A stretch of DNA of 64,000 nucleotides from Enterovibrio sp. JCM 19048 (GTDB lineage: Bacteria; Pseudomonadota; Gammaproteobacteria; Enterobacterales; Vibrionaceae): the NCBI GenBank assembly GCA_001310415.1, contig BAXE01000001.1, positions 1 through 64,000 on the forward strand. The letters run 5' to 3'. The position numbers and the translations under genes were made by a program. This document shows positions 51,174 through 61,526 of the stretch, one piece after another (the stretch's first letter is position 1; every line of letters begins with the position of its first letter). The notes under the pieces are model-generated. The model had not been told where the DNA came from, made no database searches, and saw only the letters and a list, made by a program, of their open reading frames with translations.

Positions 51174-52603
51174 ATGTTTAAAAACCTGTTTGCAAATATG
51201 CAAAAAGTCGGTAAGGCGCTGATGCTTCCAGTATCAGTAATGCCAGTAGCCGGTATTTTGCTGGGTGTTGGTGCTGCGGATTTCTCATGGCTGCCAAGTA
51301 TTGTTTCAACCATTATGATGAACGCGGGTGACGCGGTATTCGGTCATATGGGTCTGCTGTTTGCTGTTGGTGTAGCCTGGGCTTCACAAACAACGACGGT
51401 GTTGCAGGTCTGGCTGCTATCGTTGGTTACTACATCATGACCAACACCCTGAAAGTAATGGCGGGTGTATACGGTCTTGAAGGTATCGAAACTGGCGTAC
51501 TGGGCGGTATTCTGGCGGGTGGTGTTGCTGCATGGGCATTCAACCGTTTCTTCCGTATCCAATTGCCTGACTACCTGGGTTTCTTCGCAGGTAAGCGTTC
51601 TGTGCCAATCATCACCGGCTTCCTGAGCATCGGTCTGGCAATTGCACTGTCTGTTATTTGGCCACCAATCGGTTCTGCAATCGCAGCATTCTCTGAATGG
51701 GCATCTGTACAGAACCCAGAAGTTGCATTCGGTATCTACGGTCTGGTTGAACGTTCACTGATCCCATTCGGTCTGCACCACATTTGGAACGCACCATTCT
51801 TCTACGAAGCGGGTCAATGTGTAACGCCAGCAGGTGAAGCACGTACCGGTATCCTGACTTGTTACATGGTTGCTGACGAAGCTTCTCGCGCAGCAGGTAA
51901 CGGTTTCGGTCAGCTGGCTGGTGGCTTCATGTTCAAGATGTTCGGTCTGCCAGCAGCTGCAATCGCAATGTGGCACACTGCTAAACCAGAAAACCGCGCG
52001 AAAGTGGGTGGTATCATGGTTTCTGCAGCGCTGACTTCATTCCTGACAGGTATTACTGAGCCAATCGAATTCGCATTCCTGTTCGTTGCTCCAGTACTGT
52101 ACGTAATCCACGCTGTTCTGGCGGGTACTGCATACGTTCTGGTTAACATGCTGGGCATGGTTCACGGCACTTCTTTCTCACACGGTCTGATTGACTTTGT
52201 GGTGCTGTCTGCGAACTCTCAGAAACTGTGGCTGTTCCCAATCCTGGGTCTGATGTACGCAGCGTTCTACTACATCATCTTCCGCGTAGCTATCGTTAAG
52301 CTGGACCTGAAAACTCCAGGTCGTGAAGACGAAGACGAAAGCGCAGCAGCGGTTGGTGGCGAGTCTGAGATGGCGAAAGAGCTGGTTATGGCATTCGGTG
52401 GTAAAGAGAACATCACTAACCTGGATGCATGTATCACTCGTCTGCGTGTTGCGGTAGCAAGCGTTGATAAAGTAAACCAAGATCAACTGAAGAAACTGGG
52501 TGCAGCAGGTGTTGTTGTTGCAGGCGGTGGTGTTCAGGCAATCTTCGGTACCAAGTCTGACAACCTGAAATCAGACATGGACGAGTGGATCCGCAATAAC
52601 TAA
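51174..52603 (+). CDS. ptsG: PTS glucose-specific transporter subunit IIBC (frameshifted)
   Basis: About 476 residues. The IIC membrane domain (residues 1 to about 385) starts [28 protein letters not shown] and contains [14 protein letters not shown], with substrate-binding region [13 protein letters not shown]. The IIB domain at the C-terminus has the phosphocysteine in [15 protein letters not shown] is missing near 51379; repair gives [23 protein letters not shown]. No IIA domain, so it uses a separate Crr protein. It imports and phosphorylates glucose. Confidence 0.93.
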
Positions 52604-52636
52604 TAGCAGCAATGTTCCCCCGCATTGTTGAACCCC

Positions 52637-52668
52637 AAAGGAGAGCTTAGGCTCTCCTTTTTCTTTTC
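52637..52668 (+). terminator. terminator of ptsG
   Basis: AAAGGAGAGC (52637-52646) / GCTCTCCTTT (52651-52660), loop TTAG, T-rich tail. The following 270 bases to the lysO terminator hold no recognisable gene. Confidence 0.88.
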
Positions 52669-52936
52669 CAGACACCAAAAGTTTGCGCTGTCAGAGCCCC
52701 GGCTTTTGCTTTTCACCATTCAATTCCTTCTCCCTTAACATCCATATAGACAGCCACGATCTCTGCCAAGTGTAACGGTGGCTCCCAACCATCTTACCGT
52801 TTACTGTGCTGGTAAGTACCGTCAGTACCATTGTTCAAATGCAGGTATAGAGATATATCGAGAACAAGCAACGTATGAAAAGAGAAAGGCGCAGTACGAC
52901 GCTTTAAGCCGCAGCAAGTGGTGCTTACAGGGAAGC

Positions 52937-52962
52937 AAAAGAAAAGCCCACAGAGGTGGGCT
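52937..52962 (-). terminator. terminator of lysO
   Basis: On the minus strand AGCCCAC / GTGGGCT followed by TTTTCTTTTG. Confidence 0.7.
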
Positions 52963-52993
52963 AGATCATGTAAGGATTCATTCAGTAATGCAG

Positions 52994-53890
52994 CTACAGC
53001 GCGACAAAAAACAGCATCAATATCGGCACCAGCAGGCTCAGGATAAAGCCGCTTACAATGGCGATAGGAACGCATTTCACACCGCCGGTGGTCTGGATAA
53101 TAGGGAGGGTGAAATCCATGGCGGTAGCGCCGCCATAGCCGATAGCCGTTAGTGGATAACGCGCTATCAACAAAGGGATAAGAATGATGGCGACCAGCTC
53201 TCTTGCCAGTTCGAGCAGGAACGATGCGCCCCCATAAATTGGCCCCAGTGTGTCTCCCATCAAAATGCCTGCGAGCGAATACCAGCCAAAACCGGATGCC
53301 ATTGCCAAACCGTAGTTATAAGGTAAATCAAGCAACCAGGCAGCGAGCAGTCCACCCATCCAGGAAGTCAGTATAATCACCAAGGCAATACTCATGCCTT
53401 TCTTGTTGATGATGATCTGCTTCAGGCTCATGCCGCTGTTGCGCAACTGAATACCAATCAAAAACAGTAGTACCAGCAAGATAGCTTCACTGGCTGGGTC
53501 AACCCAATCAAGTCCTATAGGCAGCATCAGACCAAGAATAAGGCCACCTGCCACAACAAAAACGAGTTTCACTGACTCCATAATCATGTGGGAAAGCGGT
53601 ACTTCCCGTTTATGTTGTTTGGTTTCCGTTCTCATCACTTTATCAAGCAGCGGAAGCGCAAGCAGATTGGCAACGCCAATGCACAGAAAGAAGGTGACGG
53701 CCAACAAAAGGATTTGGTTCAAGTTGTTGAAAAGGTCGTCTAATCCGGCAAGGCTAAGCCCCATCAAGCGAGAATGATGAAAACTAAGCGGGAAGTAGAA
53801 GTGTTGATTTTTTCCAGCAGATTGGCATTTTTATCGTGATGAGATAACCAAACACCAAGGTAGAAAAATGTACAGCATGCCGGGGAGCAT
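52994..53890 (-). CDS. lysO: L-lysine exporter LysO (three frameshifts)
   Basis: Inner-membrane lysine exporter of the DUF340 family, about 299 residues after repair, equal to the E. coli protein. The N-terminal part MLPGMLYIFLPLVFGYL is recovered by adding bases near 53850 and 53825, and a third missing T near 53768 joins FIILALMGLSLAGLDDL. Later signatures: LLDLPYNYGLAMASGFGWYSLAGI and GPIYGGASFLLELARELVAI. Exports lysine and the toxic analogue thialysine. The proposed start ATG 53890 rests on family length. Confidence 0.87.
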
Positions 53891-53979
53891 CGCGCTAAGA
53901 CCTTATTGATTAAAAGAAAATTGTGATGAGATTAACAGCCACAATTCAATCAGGTCAATCGATGCGCCCCGTCAAATAG

Positions 53980-54897
53980 TCAAAAACCGCAATTATTCAC
54001 TATGTTAGTCAATTGGGAGCGGAAGTCGTTTTCGTTAAGGTTTGACAGTTCATAGAGTGCTTCTGCTCCTGCCAAGGTGATTTCAACCTCATGATCAGCA
54101 ATATCTTCGTCATTTGCACGAAACAGGAGGAGATGATTTGCCATTTTCGCAATATCTAAATATGTGATGTCATCCTCGGCTTTGCGTATGCGACGATTTA
54201 CTGACACTTCAACAAAGTCGATGTCAAAATCCCAACTCTTCAGAATAAAACGGCTGGCTTCTTTACTTACGGAATAGAAAACATGGCTGGCAATTTCAAA
54301 ATCAAGGTAATTGCTTCATCGGTATAGGCTTGGTATGCCTTTACAGCACTGTAAATGCCGATATCTGCCAGTAAGCCTATCAATAGCGACTTTTCAACTT
54401 CCAAATGCGTATTTTCGTCATCATAACTACGCACCTTTTGACACAGCAGCGCCATCGTCGAACCAAACTCTCGTGATGCCAGCGCGCTTTTGCGAAGCAA
54501 TCCATTGCATTCAGCAGTAAAGGGAGAGGTGGTTTTCAGCGTTTGAATAGCGTGCGCTGTGCTAACGCCAGTACACGTTTCATACCCAGACGGGACACTG
54601 CCATTGTAATGTCGTGGCAGGGGCGCTGGTTACGGGGGCTGAATACGGCTGAGTTGGCTGAGCGAATCACAGATGCGGTTAGCGTCGCATCATCAATAAC
54701 AAGGTCGCGACGTCCCGAATGGTGGTATTGGGATCGTTGCACATACGCTGGAGCGAGATGACAACGTCTGGGATTGGAGGGAGCTCCAACGTGCCGTCTT
54801 TCACAGAGCGATAAACGCGTTGGAAGAAGTCAGTTTCTATTGCTTTTAGGTATTTTTCGCGGTTGGGAGAGACCCAGAATAACGATAGGTGATCCAT
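53980..54897 (-). CDS. HDOD domain protein (three frameshifts)
   Basis: About 306 residues. Central HDOD domain: ELPPIPDVVISLQRM, ATLVIDDATLTASVIRSANSAVF, ITMAVSRLGMKRVLALAQ and SLLIGLLADIGIYSAVKAY. HDOD domains are non-catalytic relatives of HD phosphohydrolases used in signalling. The C-terminal 90 residues are acidic and of unknown function. Missing bases near 54702, 54547 and 54291 break the frame. ATG 54897 (MDHLSLFWVSPNREKYL) is preferred; an earlier in-frame codon at 54942 exists. Confidence 0.75.
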
Positions 54898-55346
54898 CTT
54901 TTTAGACTCAAAAGAACGCTGACAGAATAGTAAACGTCGCACGCCTCAAAAGAAATACATCTGTTGTCAAATTTGAACGAAAAGCAATTTGCACTTTACT
55001 GCCCAGACATCCAGTCATCACTATCGGTGACAATATTATTAATAGACAAAAAGCAAGTTGCAGTCCCTTGGAGTTGATTTTTTTGAAGTAGCATAACGTT
55101 TATCCGGAAACTTCGGTGCAAAAAAAGGCATCAAATTGCGAGTGCTATGGTGCATTTAACACGCTGTAAACATAAAAATTACATCAGATATTCGTGACGG
55201 CTGTTGCAAAATAGCGACAATATTTTGGCGGTAGTGATCTAGTGCATGGTTTTCTGTGCCTTAATCGGTCATCATTATTTTGCGTTGAGAAATTACACTT
55301 TTTAAACCGATAGTTTGGTTTGATTTTGGGGAGAAAGGAGGCTTAA
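54898..55346. other. intergenic region upstream of tfoX-type gene
   Basis: 449 A+T-rich bases between divergent genes. In some vibrios a c-di-GMP riboswitch precedes a tfoX paralogue; I looked for its conserved core here and did not find it. GAGAAAGGAGG at 55331-55341 is an unusually strong ribosome binding site. Regulation may act through leader structure or an sRNA, which I could not determine. Confidence 0.4.
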
Positions 55347-55930
55347 GTGTTGGAAGTTAAAAGTGGTTTTGTGGATTATCTGTCTCAATTTGGCGAGATG
55401 GAAAAACGCTCCATGTTTGGCGGCACAGGCTTTTTTGTTAGCGGCGCAATGTTTGCCTTATCAAAGAAGATCGTATCTACCTTCGTGGTGGAGCGGAATT
55501 GACCCCCAAACTGTTGGACAAACAGTGCAAAAAGTATGTACACGTCAAGAAAAGTTCGACGGCTATCGTCAATTACTATGACATCACCGACCTTTATGAA
55601 GGGGAGGATAAGTCGTTAGGTGACATGGTAAAAAAGTCCGTAGACACGTCTGTAGCGGAGAAGGAATATCGCGATTCCAAACTCAACAAACGTCTGCGCG
55701 ATTTACCCAACTTGCGTTTGACCATTGAACGCATGCTCAAAAAAGCCGGTGTTGAAGACGTGGACACATTCTTTTCGATGAGCCCGGAAGAACTCTTCCG
55801 TAAAGTGCAGGAAGCACATGGCTATGATGTTGACGTGAAACTGCTATGGATGTTTGCAGGTGCGCAAAACGGTACGCATTGGACATTACTGAGCGAAGAA
55901 ACTAAACAGCAACTGCTTCGCGCAATTTAA
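55347..55930 (+). CDS. TfoX/Sxy family regulator (frameshifted)
   Basis: About 194 residues. The N-terminal TfoX domain shows MEKRSMFGGTGFFVSGAMFAL and, after restoring one A near 55463, IKEDRIYLRGGAELTPKL. The C-terminal TfoX domain is LRDLPNLRLTIERMLKKAG. TfoX/Sxy proteins work with CRP to switch on competence genes; the paralogue TfoY controls type VI secretion and motility. I cannot tell which paralogue this is. GTG 55347 lies six bases after AGGAGG; TTG 55350 is possible. Confidence 0.85.
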
Positions 55931-55949
55931 TTACCCCTTTTTAAAATAG

Positions 55950-55980
55950 AAAGCCGCTGCTCTCAGCGGCTTTTTTGTTT
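55950..55980 (+). terminator. terminator of tfoX-type gene
   Basis: AAGCCGCTG / CAGCGGCTT with a four-base loop and a six-T run. Confidence 0.87.
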
Positions 55981-56187
55981 TTTGCAAGATTGGAATTACC
56001 CACCTTTCTGTTTCAGGTCTGTCTGTTAGCGTTTTCTGCAGCGCAACCGCCCACCCCCTGCATCCTTTCAGCATGCCCGTTAACGTTGGGAAAAAATAAA
56101 CGTCTTCCAAGTGTTTTTTAAGGTTGGTTTTAACTTAGTCCCGCCATGATGGGTTCAGAGTCTAAAACTGCGAGAAGGAAAACACGC

Positions 56188-56760
56188 ATGACTAAAGGGA
56201 ACGATTCAGTACAAGTGTGGGACATCCTGGTGAGGATATTTCACTGGACGCTTGCTATGGCATTCTTGGTGGCATGGCTGAGCGCTGAAGAACTAGACAC
56301 ACTGCATTATTGGGCGGGGTACACTATCGCAGCCCTTGTCACTTTCCGCGTTATTTGGGGGGTTATCGGAACCCATTATGCAAGGTTCAATTCGTTTGTA
56401 TTTCGCTGGAAGACAGTTAAATCCTACCTGAAAGAATTTATTTCATTAAAACCCTCACACTATGTTGGTCATAACCCCGCTGGTGGGTTGATGGTGATCC
56501 TGCTTTTGATTTCTCTCGCAGTGGTTGCATTTACGGGTATGGCAATGATCGCTTCCGATGGATTGGGGCCGCTAGCAGGCTCTTGGTTCAGCCAGTTTTC
56601 CGGGGAATGGATAGAAGATTTTCACGAGCTACTTGCCAACTTCACGTTGGGACTTGTGGTCTTCCACATTGCAGGTGTTGTGGTGAGCAGCATTATCCAT
56701 AAAGAAAACCTGATCAGAGCAATGATTACAGGCAAAAAAAGGCCAAGGAGGTTTAGATGA
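56188..56760 (+). CDS. b-type cytochrome, membrane electron donor of SHP/DHC cluster
   Basis: A 190-residue membrane protein with four helices, of the cytochrome b561/Ni-Fe-hydrogenase b type. Probable heme-ligand histidines are in VRIFHWTLAMAFLV, TLHYWAGY, EDFHELLANF and VVFHIAGVVV. ATG 56188 follows GAGAAGGA at good spacing; an in-frame ATG at 56146 lacks such a site. Its stop overlaps the start of the DUF1924 gene (ATGA). It would pass quinol electrons to the diheme cytochrome. Confidence 0.87.
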   Translation: MTKGNDSVQVWDILVRIFHWTLAMAFLVAWLSAEELDTLHYWAGYTIAALVTFRVIWGVIGTHYARFNSFVFRWKTVKSYLKEFISLKPSHYVGHNPAGGLMVILLLISLAVVAFTGMAMIASDGLGPLAGSWFSQFSGEWIEDFHELLANFTLGLVVFHIAGVVVSSIIHKENLIRAMITGKKRPRRFR

Positions 56761-57146
56761 AAAAGCGCAGTCAACTGGGTTCTTTCATTGCGGGTATCGC
56801 ACTCAGCACCTTCGTGTTTGCAACATCGGTAAGCGAAACCATGATTGAGGCCTACACAAGCCAAACCGGACAGGCGGCAAGCGCCCGACAAGGTGAAGTT
56901 CTCTGGATGAGCCAAAATGAAGGAAGGCGCTGTTCGGATTGTCATGGCGAAGATCTAACCAAAGCAGGAAAGCACATACGCACGAAGAAGGTCATCGGTC
57001 CAATGGCGCCTTCCGTAAACACAACGCGGCTTCGCGACAAAAAGAATATCGAAAAGTGGTTTAAACGTAACTGTCTGTGGACTTTAAAACGCGAATGCAC
57101 ACCACGGGAAAAGGCCAATATTTTAGCTTGGCTTGCGAGTCAGTGA
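56757..57146 (+). CDS. SHP-type monoheme cytochrome (DUF1924)
   Basis: A 129-residue periplasmic protein: signal peptide to about residue 24, then CSDCHGEDL, the heme site, and the conserved tail KKNIEKWFKRNCLWTLKRECTPREKANILAWL with two further cysteines expected to form a disulfide. It matches sphaeroides heme protein, which binds oxygen and other small ligands on reduction through an asparagine ligand that leaves. Intact; ten bases before the diheme gene. Confidence 0.87.
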   Translation: MKKRSQLGSFIAGIALSTFVFATSVSETMIEAYTSQTGQAASARQGEVLWMSQNEGRRCSDCHGEDLTKAGKHIRTKKVIGPMAPSVNTTRLRDKKNIEKWFKRNCLWTLKRECTPREKANILAWLASQ

Positions 57147-57155
57147 GGTAGGGAT

Positions 57156-57725
57156 ATGAGCAAAGCTTCAAATAAATCTCAATGGATTATCGGTACAGTG
57201 TTGCTGATAGGAGCCTTTGGCATCGCGATAGTGGGCATGGCAGTTGCTGACTTTGGTGAAAATGAAGATCGGGTGCTTGTCGGTGCTTCAGCAAACAGCG
57301 AAGCACAATACACATCTGAATGCGGTGCTTGTCATATTGCCTATCTAGCAGGCTTTCTGCCTGAGCGGAGCTGGAAAAATATCATGGGCTCGCTGGATAA
57401 CCATTTTGGCGAAAATGCGGAACTAGATACGGATACGGGAACCATTATCACCGGCTATCTAGTCGCAAACGCGGGAGAAAACAGCACTAACCGCAAGGCA
57501 CGTAAATTTATGCGCAATATTGTGGCAACCGATGTACCGCTTCGGATCACCGGGCTTTCATACTTTAAACGCAAGCACGATGAAGTGCCGGTGCGATACG
57601 TAAAAGACAACCCAGATGTTGGCAGTTTCAGCCAGTGTCAGGCATGTCATGGAGATAAGGCAGCATCAGGTATATTTAATGAACATACGGTCAATATTCC
57701 AAACTATGGTCGCTGGGACGATTAG
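57156..57725 (+). CDS. diheme cytochrome c (DHC-type)
   Basis: A 189-residue protein with an N-terminal membrane helix (IIGTVLLIGAFGIAIVGMAV) and two heme motifs: ECGACHIAYLAGFLPERSW and QCQACHGDKAASGIF. DHC is the usual redox partner of SHP and accepts electrons from a b-type cytochrome. Its last 47 bases overlap the start of the next gene in another frame. Confidence 0.88.
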   Translation: MSKASNKSQWIIGTVLLIGAFGIAIVGMAVADFGENEDRVLVGASANSEAQYTSECGACHIAYLAGFLPERSWKNIMGSLDNHFGENAELDTDTGTIITGYLVANAGENSTNRKARKFMRNIVATDVPLRITGLSYFKRKHDEVPVRYVKDNPDVGSFSQCQACHGDKAASGIFNEHTVNIPNYGRWDD

Positions 57726-57999
57726 TCTCGGGTTGTTTACGACTTGTGCATATGCCGATGCCGACTATTCACCTGCACAAGTTCGTGAGCTTATTGATAA
57801 AGGAGAGATTCTGGCGCTGTCTGAAATTCAGTCCATGCACAGTGCACGGCTTGCTGGGCGAATATTAGATGTAGAACTGGAAAGGAAAAGGGGCACGCTC
57901 ATCTATGAGTTTGAGGTGTTTGGCAAGGATGGCGTCGTCCGTGAAATCTATATCAACGCAGCCGATGGTCGCGTACTGAAAGAGGAGATAGAGGACTAG
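57679..57999 (+). CDS. PepSY domain periplasmic protein
   Basis: A 106-residue protein with signal peptide MNIRSIFQTMVAGTISLGLF to about CAYA, then a PepSY domain (ARLAGRILDVELERKRGTLIYEFEV and NAADGRVLKEE). PepSY proteins often sit beside two-component systems or oxidases and may act as regulators or inhibitors. ATG 57679 lies inside the 3' end of the diheme cytochrome gene. Its stop overlaps the response-regulator GTG by one base. Confidence 0.85.
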   Translation: MNIRSIFQTMVAGTISLGLFTTCAYADADYSPAQVRELIDKGEILALSEIQSMHSARLAGRILDVELERKRGTLIYEFEVFGKDGVVREIYINAADGRVLKEEIED

Positions 58000-58658
58000 T
58001 GCATGTGCTTCTGGTGGATGATGACGCAGACTTAATTGACCAAACCCGCCCCAAACTTCAACGGGCAGGCTATGCCGTGGAAGTGGCAGGGAATGGAGTT
58101 GATGCTGAGTTTTTGGCGAAGGAAATGCCTTTCGATGGAATTATTCTCGATTTGGGTTTACCGGGTAAAACCGGTATAGAAGTGCTGAAAAGTTTGCGGG
58201 CAACAGGCATTGATACACCGATACTTATCCTGACGGGACGGGATACCTGGCAGGAGAAAGTTGAAGGGTTAAAACTGGGTGCAGATGATTACCTGACCAA
58301 GCCCTTTCAGTTCGAAGAACTGGCAGCCCGCCTAGAAGCCGTTTTGCGCAGAAACCAAGGTCGCGCAGACAACACGCTGCGTTGTGCTGGCCTCTCGTTG
58401 GATGTCGACCGTCAGATAGCCATGACAGACGATGGCAATGAAGTGACATTAACCGGCAAAGAATTCCGTCTCCTTCGCTATCTTATGTCCCATCCACAGA
58501 AAGTTATCTCAAAGACCGAACTCAGTGAGCATGTTTACGAAGAGGAAATGATCAAAGACAGCAATGTTATAGAGGTCTATATCAACCGCTTGCGTCAAAG
58601 TTTTGGCAAAGAGGTTATCGAGACACGACGTGGGCAGGGATACCGAATTCGTGGCTGA
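57999..58658 (+). CDS. OmpR-family response regulator
   Basis: A 219-residue regulator. Receiver domain: DDDADL acidic pair, phosphoacceptor Asp in IILDLGLPGKTG, conserved lysine in LTKPFQFEEL. The winged-helix DNA-binding domain covers about residues 126-219 (TGKEFRLLRYL, YINRLRQSFG, TRRGQGYRIRG). PhoP/QseB-like. GTG start overlapping the PepSY stop, and its 3' end overlaps the kinase by eight bases. Confidence 0.93.
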   Translation: MHVLLVDDDADLIDQTRPKLQRAGYAVEVAGNGVDAEFLAKEMPFDGIILDLGLPGKTGIEVLKSLRATGIDTPILILTGRDTWQEKVEGLKLGADDYLTKPFQFEELAARLEAVLRRNQGRADNTLRCAGLSLDVDRQIAMTDDGNEVTLTGKEFRLLRYLMSHPQKVISKTELSEHVYEEEMIKDSNVIEVYINRLRQSFGKEVIETRRGQGYRIRG

Positions 58659-60000
58659 TAAACCCATTCACCCACCGGTGACATATTCTATCCAACGCCG
58701 GCTGCAATCACGTCTTCTTTGGCTTCTCCTCCTCCTCGCCTTACTGACACTTGTTCCTGTCCATTTTGCAGTGCGTGGATTTGTCGATGGGATCGTGGAA
58801 AACCGCCTGGAACATGATGCGGAAACCATTATCTCTGCCTTGAATCGAGACGCTAAGGGCCAGTGGAGCCTCAACGAAACGCGGATTCCGGCCATCTATC
58901 AACGGGTATCTTCGGGGCACTATTTTCGTTTAGCGAGCCCCGTTTTCAGTGCGGATTCCCGCTCAATCTGGGATCGGGACTTTACTGTTCCCCGCCTGAA
59001 AACGGGAGAGCGTCTGCCTGAGGTTATGGCGCTGGGAACTGACGAACGCCTGATGACACTGAGTCTGGGGTTTGAAAAGGGAAGTGAGCCTTTTACTGTT
59101 TGGGTGGCCGAAGACCTCACAGAGCACTACCGTGACCAAACCCTATTGGAATTCGCGATAGCATTCATGCTGTTTGTGGTGATTGGCGTCATTATCTGGC
59201 TTCAAAGAAAAATGATAGCCGCGGGCTTTGCCCATTTAACACCTATCCAAAAGGCACTGGATAGGGGGGACATTATCGCGGGGGTGTCCCTTCCGGAACA
59301 GACCCCGGAGGAGATTGTCCCACTTGTGAATGCGCTGCGCAGAGTGCTGGAAAGGTCGGCAGCCCAGGTTGTGCGCTCACGAACCAGCATGGGTAACCTT
59401 GCCCATGAATTAAAGCGCCCGATTCAAAAGCTTCATTGGTTGGCTGATGATGTTCAGGATAAAACCCTGTCAGTCAACATCCAGGACGCTGCGACCGAAT
59501 TGGAACACTTGATGAACCGCGAGCTTCGCCGGGCACGGATATCAGGGAACCCAACACCTGGTCGGCTATTTAACCCCAGTCAGGATTTGTCCCACCTGAT
59601 CGCCTTGTTCAACCGAATATATTCTGAACGCATTGAAATTAAAACGGGATTACCCGATGGTGATTTGCCCTATGACCGTGATGATCTGTTAGAGTTGGTT
59701 GGAAATATCGTCGACAACGCTTGCCGATATGCGAAGGCACAAGTGCATCTGCATATTGACTACGACAGTCACGGGAATGTGTGGTGCATCGAAATCGATG
59801 ACGATGGTGTAGGCGTTAAAACTGAAGACCTGACGCGATTGCGTGAACGTTGTGTCCGTCTTGATGAGAATGATTCACAGGGCGGTTCTGGTTTAGGAAT
59901 TTCTATCAGCTATGCCGTCGTAGAAAGTTACGGGGGAGAGATGATATTTCTGGCATCGCCGCTTGGCGGCTTAAGAGTGACAATTAACTTACCGGTTTAA
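58651..60000 (+). CDS. sensor histidine kinase of PhoQ/QseC type
   Basis: About 449 residues. Two membrane helices (LLWLLLLLALLTLVPVHFAV and LEFAIAFMLFVVIGVIIWL) bracket a periplasmic domain of about 130 residues. Phosphoacceptor histidine in NLAHELKRPIQKLHW; ATPase motifs NIVDNACRYA, DDDGVGV and GGSGLGISI. Its translation begins with GTG 58651 inside the regulator gene. It presumably senses a condition linked to the heme proteins upstream and may be modulated by the PepSY protein. Confidence 0.92.
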   Translation: MADKPIHPPVTYSIQRRLQSRLLWLLLLLALLTLVPVHFAVRGFVDGIVENRLEHDAETIISALNRDAKGQWSLNETRIPAIYQRVSSGHYFRLASPVFSADSRSIWDRDFTVPRLKTGERLPEVMALGTDERLMTLSLGFEKGSEPFTVWVAEDLTEHYRDQTLLEFAIAFMLFVVIGVIIWLQRKMIAAGFAHLTPIQKALDRGDIIAGVSLPEQTPEEIVPLVNALRRVLERSAAQVVRSRTSMGNLAHELKRPIQKLHWLADDVQDKTLSVNIQDAATELEHLMNRELRRARISGNPTPGRLFNPSQDLSHLIALFNRIYSERIEIKTGLPDGDLPYDRDDLLELVGNIVDNACRYAKAQVHLHIDYDSHGNVWCIEIDDDGVGVKTEDLTRLRERCVRLDENDSQGGSGLGISISYAVVESYGGEMIFLASPLGGLRVTINLPV

Positions 60001-60013
60001 AACTATAACTATT

Positions 60014-60924
60014 ATGAAACTGCCTCAACTTTCTTCCTCTTTGCTTGCCGGGCTTCACTGCTTTTCCGTGGTGGCTGAAACCATGAGTTTCACCCGTGCC
60101 GCGCAGGAACTCCACCTCACCCAAAGTGCGGTTTCCCACCGGATTAAAAAGCTGGAACAACGGCTGGATGTTTCACTCTTTGTCCGTCGTCCCCGCCATC
60201 TTTCGCTGACCAATGAAGGGGAACAACTGAAGCTGGTGGTGACAGAGCAGTTTTCAGCGATAAGCATGAAGTTGCAAGAAATTAACCGAGCTAAGCCTTC
60301 GGGTGATTTTATTGTTTCAGCCCCACCAACTTTTGCCCAAAAATGGTTGGTTCCTCGTTTGCACGCTTTCACCGAGCGCTTTCCGGATATTACCTTTCAT
60401 CTAAGAACTCGCAACGACCTGATTGATTTCAAAGCGGAAGCGTTCGACTGTGCCATTTACTTTGGTCATGGGCGGTACACAGGGCTTGTCAGCCAGCACC
60501 TGATGGACGATGCCATCGTCCCGGTTTGTAGCCCAAGGTATGCTGAGCGCCATGATCTTTTCGACCAACCTGAAAAGCTTGCCCAATGCCAGCTCTTGCA
60601 CGATGCCGCCCCTTGGGCCAGTGCCAGTCTGAGCGACGAATGGTCATATTGGGCGAACACCAATGGCATCACTTTAAATGGCACCAATCACAGCTTTGAT
60701 CGGGCAGATCTCGCGTTGGAGGCGGCCTGTGGTGAAATGGGTGTTGCTATTGGCCGGATGGCCTACATTCAGGATTATCTGAGTACGGGTCGTCTGGTTG
60801 CGCCGGTAGATTTACCCGTAAAATCGCCGTTCAGCTTCTATCTGGTATACCGCGAAGAGCATCAGGCAATGCCAAAATTCTCGCTTTCAGGCACTGGCTG
60901 CAAAACCAATTGGATGAAAAATGA
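60014..60924 (+). CDS. LysR family regulator, DsdC-like (frameshifted at 3' end)
   Basis: About 303 residues. Winged helix: GLHCFSVVAETMSFTRAAQEL and SQSAVSHRIKKLEQRL-type recognition segment. Effector domain with GVAIGRMAYIQDYLSTGRL. The pattern FDCAIYFGHG, IVPVCSPRYAERHDL and CQLLHDAAPWAS resembles DsdC-like regulators. An A is missing near 60877; repair gives AMPKILAFRHWLQNQLDEK and the stop at 60922-60924. It follows the kinase by 13 bases but its target is unknown. Confidence 0.85.
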
Positions 60925-61060
60925 TAGAACGGCCTAGCCTTTTTCAATCATTTATCATTTACATCACAAAACAAGGATATAATCGTAACCGTTTTAATCG
61001 CCGATTGGCAGGAAAGCCAAGGGATCCGGTGATAAAGGAAATGTCTGGGAAGTAAAACGG

Positions 61061-61526
61061 ATGGCGAAAAATACTAAAGAGGGCGCGCTGCAAACAGAGG
61101 CGCTGGTCTATCAATCGATTATTGAGATCTTCTTTCAAGACGGCTGGGATGCCGTTACTTATGGAGCCATAGCCAAACATACCGGCTTGAGCCGCAGTGG
61201 AATTCAGCGGGTGGTTCCAAGTAAAGATTCGATGGTGGATGCGTTTCAGGGGCAAGTGGTTGACTATGTGAACGGCCTCATTGATGCAAGCAGTCCAGAA
61301 ACGATCAAAGCTTCTTGGCTGGCAGGGCTGGAGCAGGAAAAGTTTGCCCATTGTGTGCGTTTTTTGTTGGGGTCAGTCTATATGGAAACCCAAGCAAAAC
61401 AAAATTGGCAATGGCGTAGAAATCCTGATCGACAAATACGGCGAAAAGGTCATTATCGAATTGATCGGGCTTTCGGCACTGAGTTTACTGGGTGTGGAAA
61501 CCGGAAAGAAGAAAGGCCTCGATTGA
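61061..61526 (+). CDS. short TetR family regulator (frameshifted)
   Basis: About 155 residues. Helix-turn-helix in QSIIEIFFQDGWDAVTYGAI and GLSRSGIQRVVPSKDSMVDAF. The C-terminal ligand domain is short and, after correction near 61400 (two bases missing or one extra in A runs), continues GNGVEILIDKYGEKVIIELIGLS. The short size and layout recall the LuxT-type TetR proteins of vibrios, but I cannot confirm that. The stop codon lies in the terminator stem. Confidence 0.75.

Noticed and set aside
52778-53152. 124-codon open frame across the lysO terminator
   Set aside because: It runs through a terminator and into lysO in antisense, with biased composition.
54898-55346. c-di-GMP riboswitch before tfoX-type gene
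   Set aside because: The conserved GEMM core could not be found in this interval.
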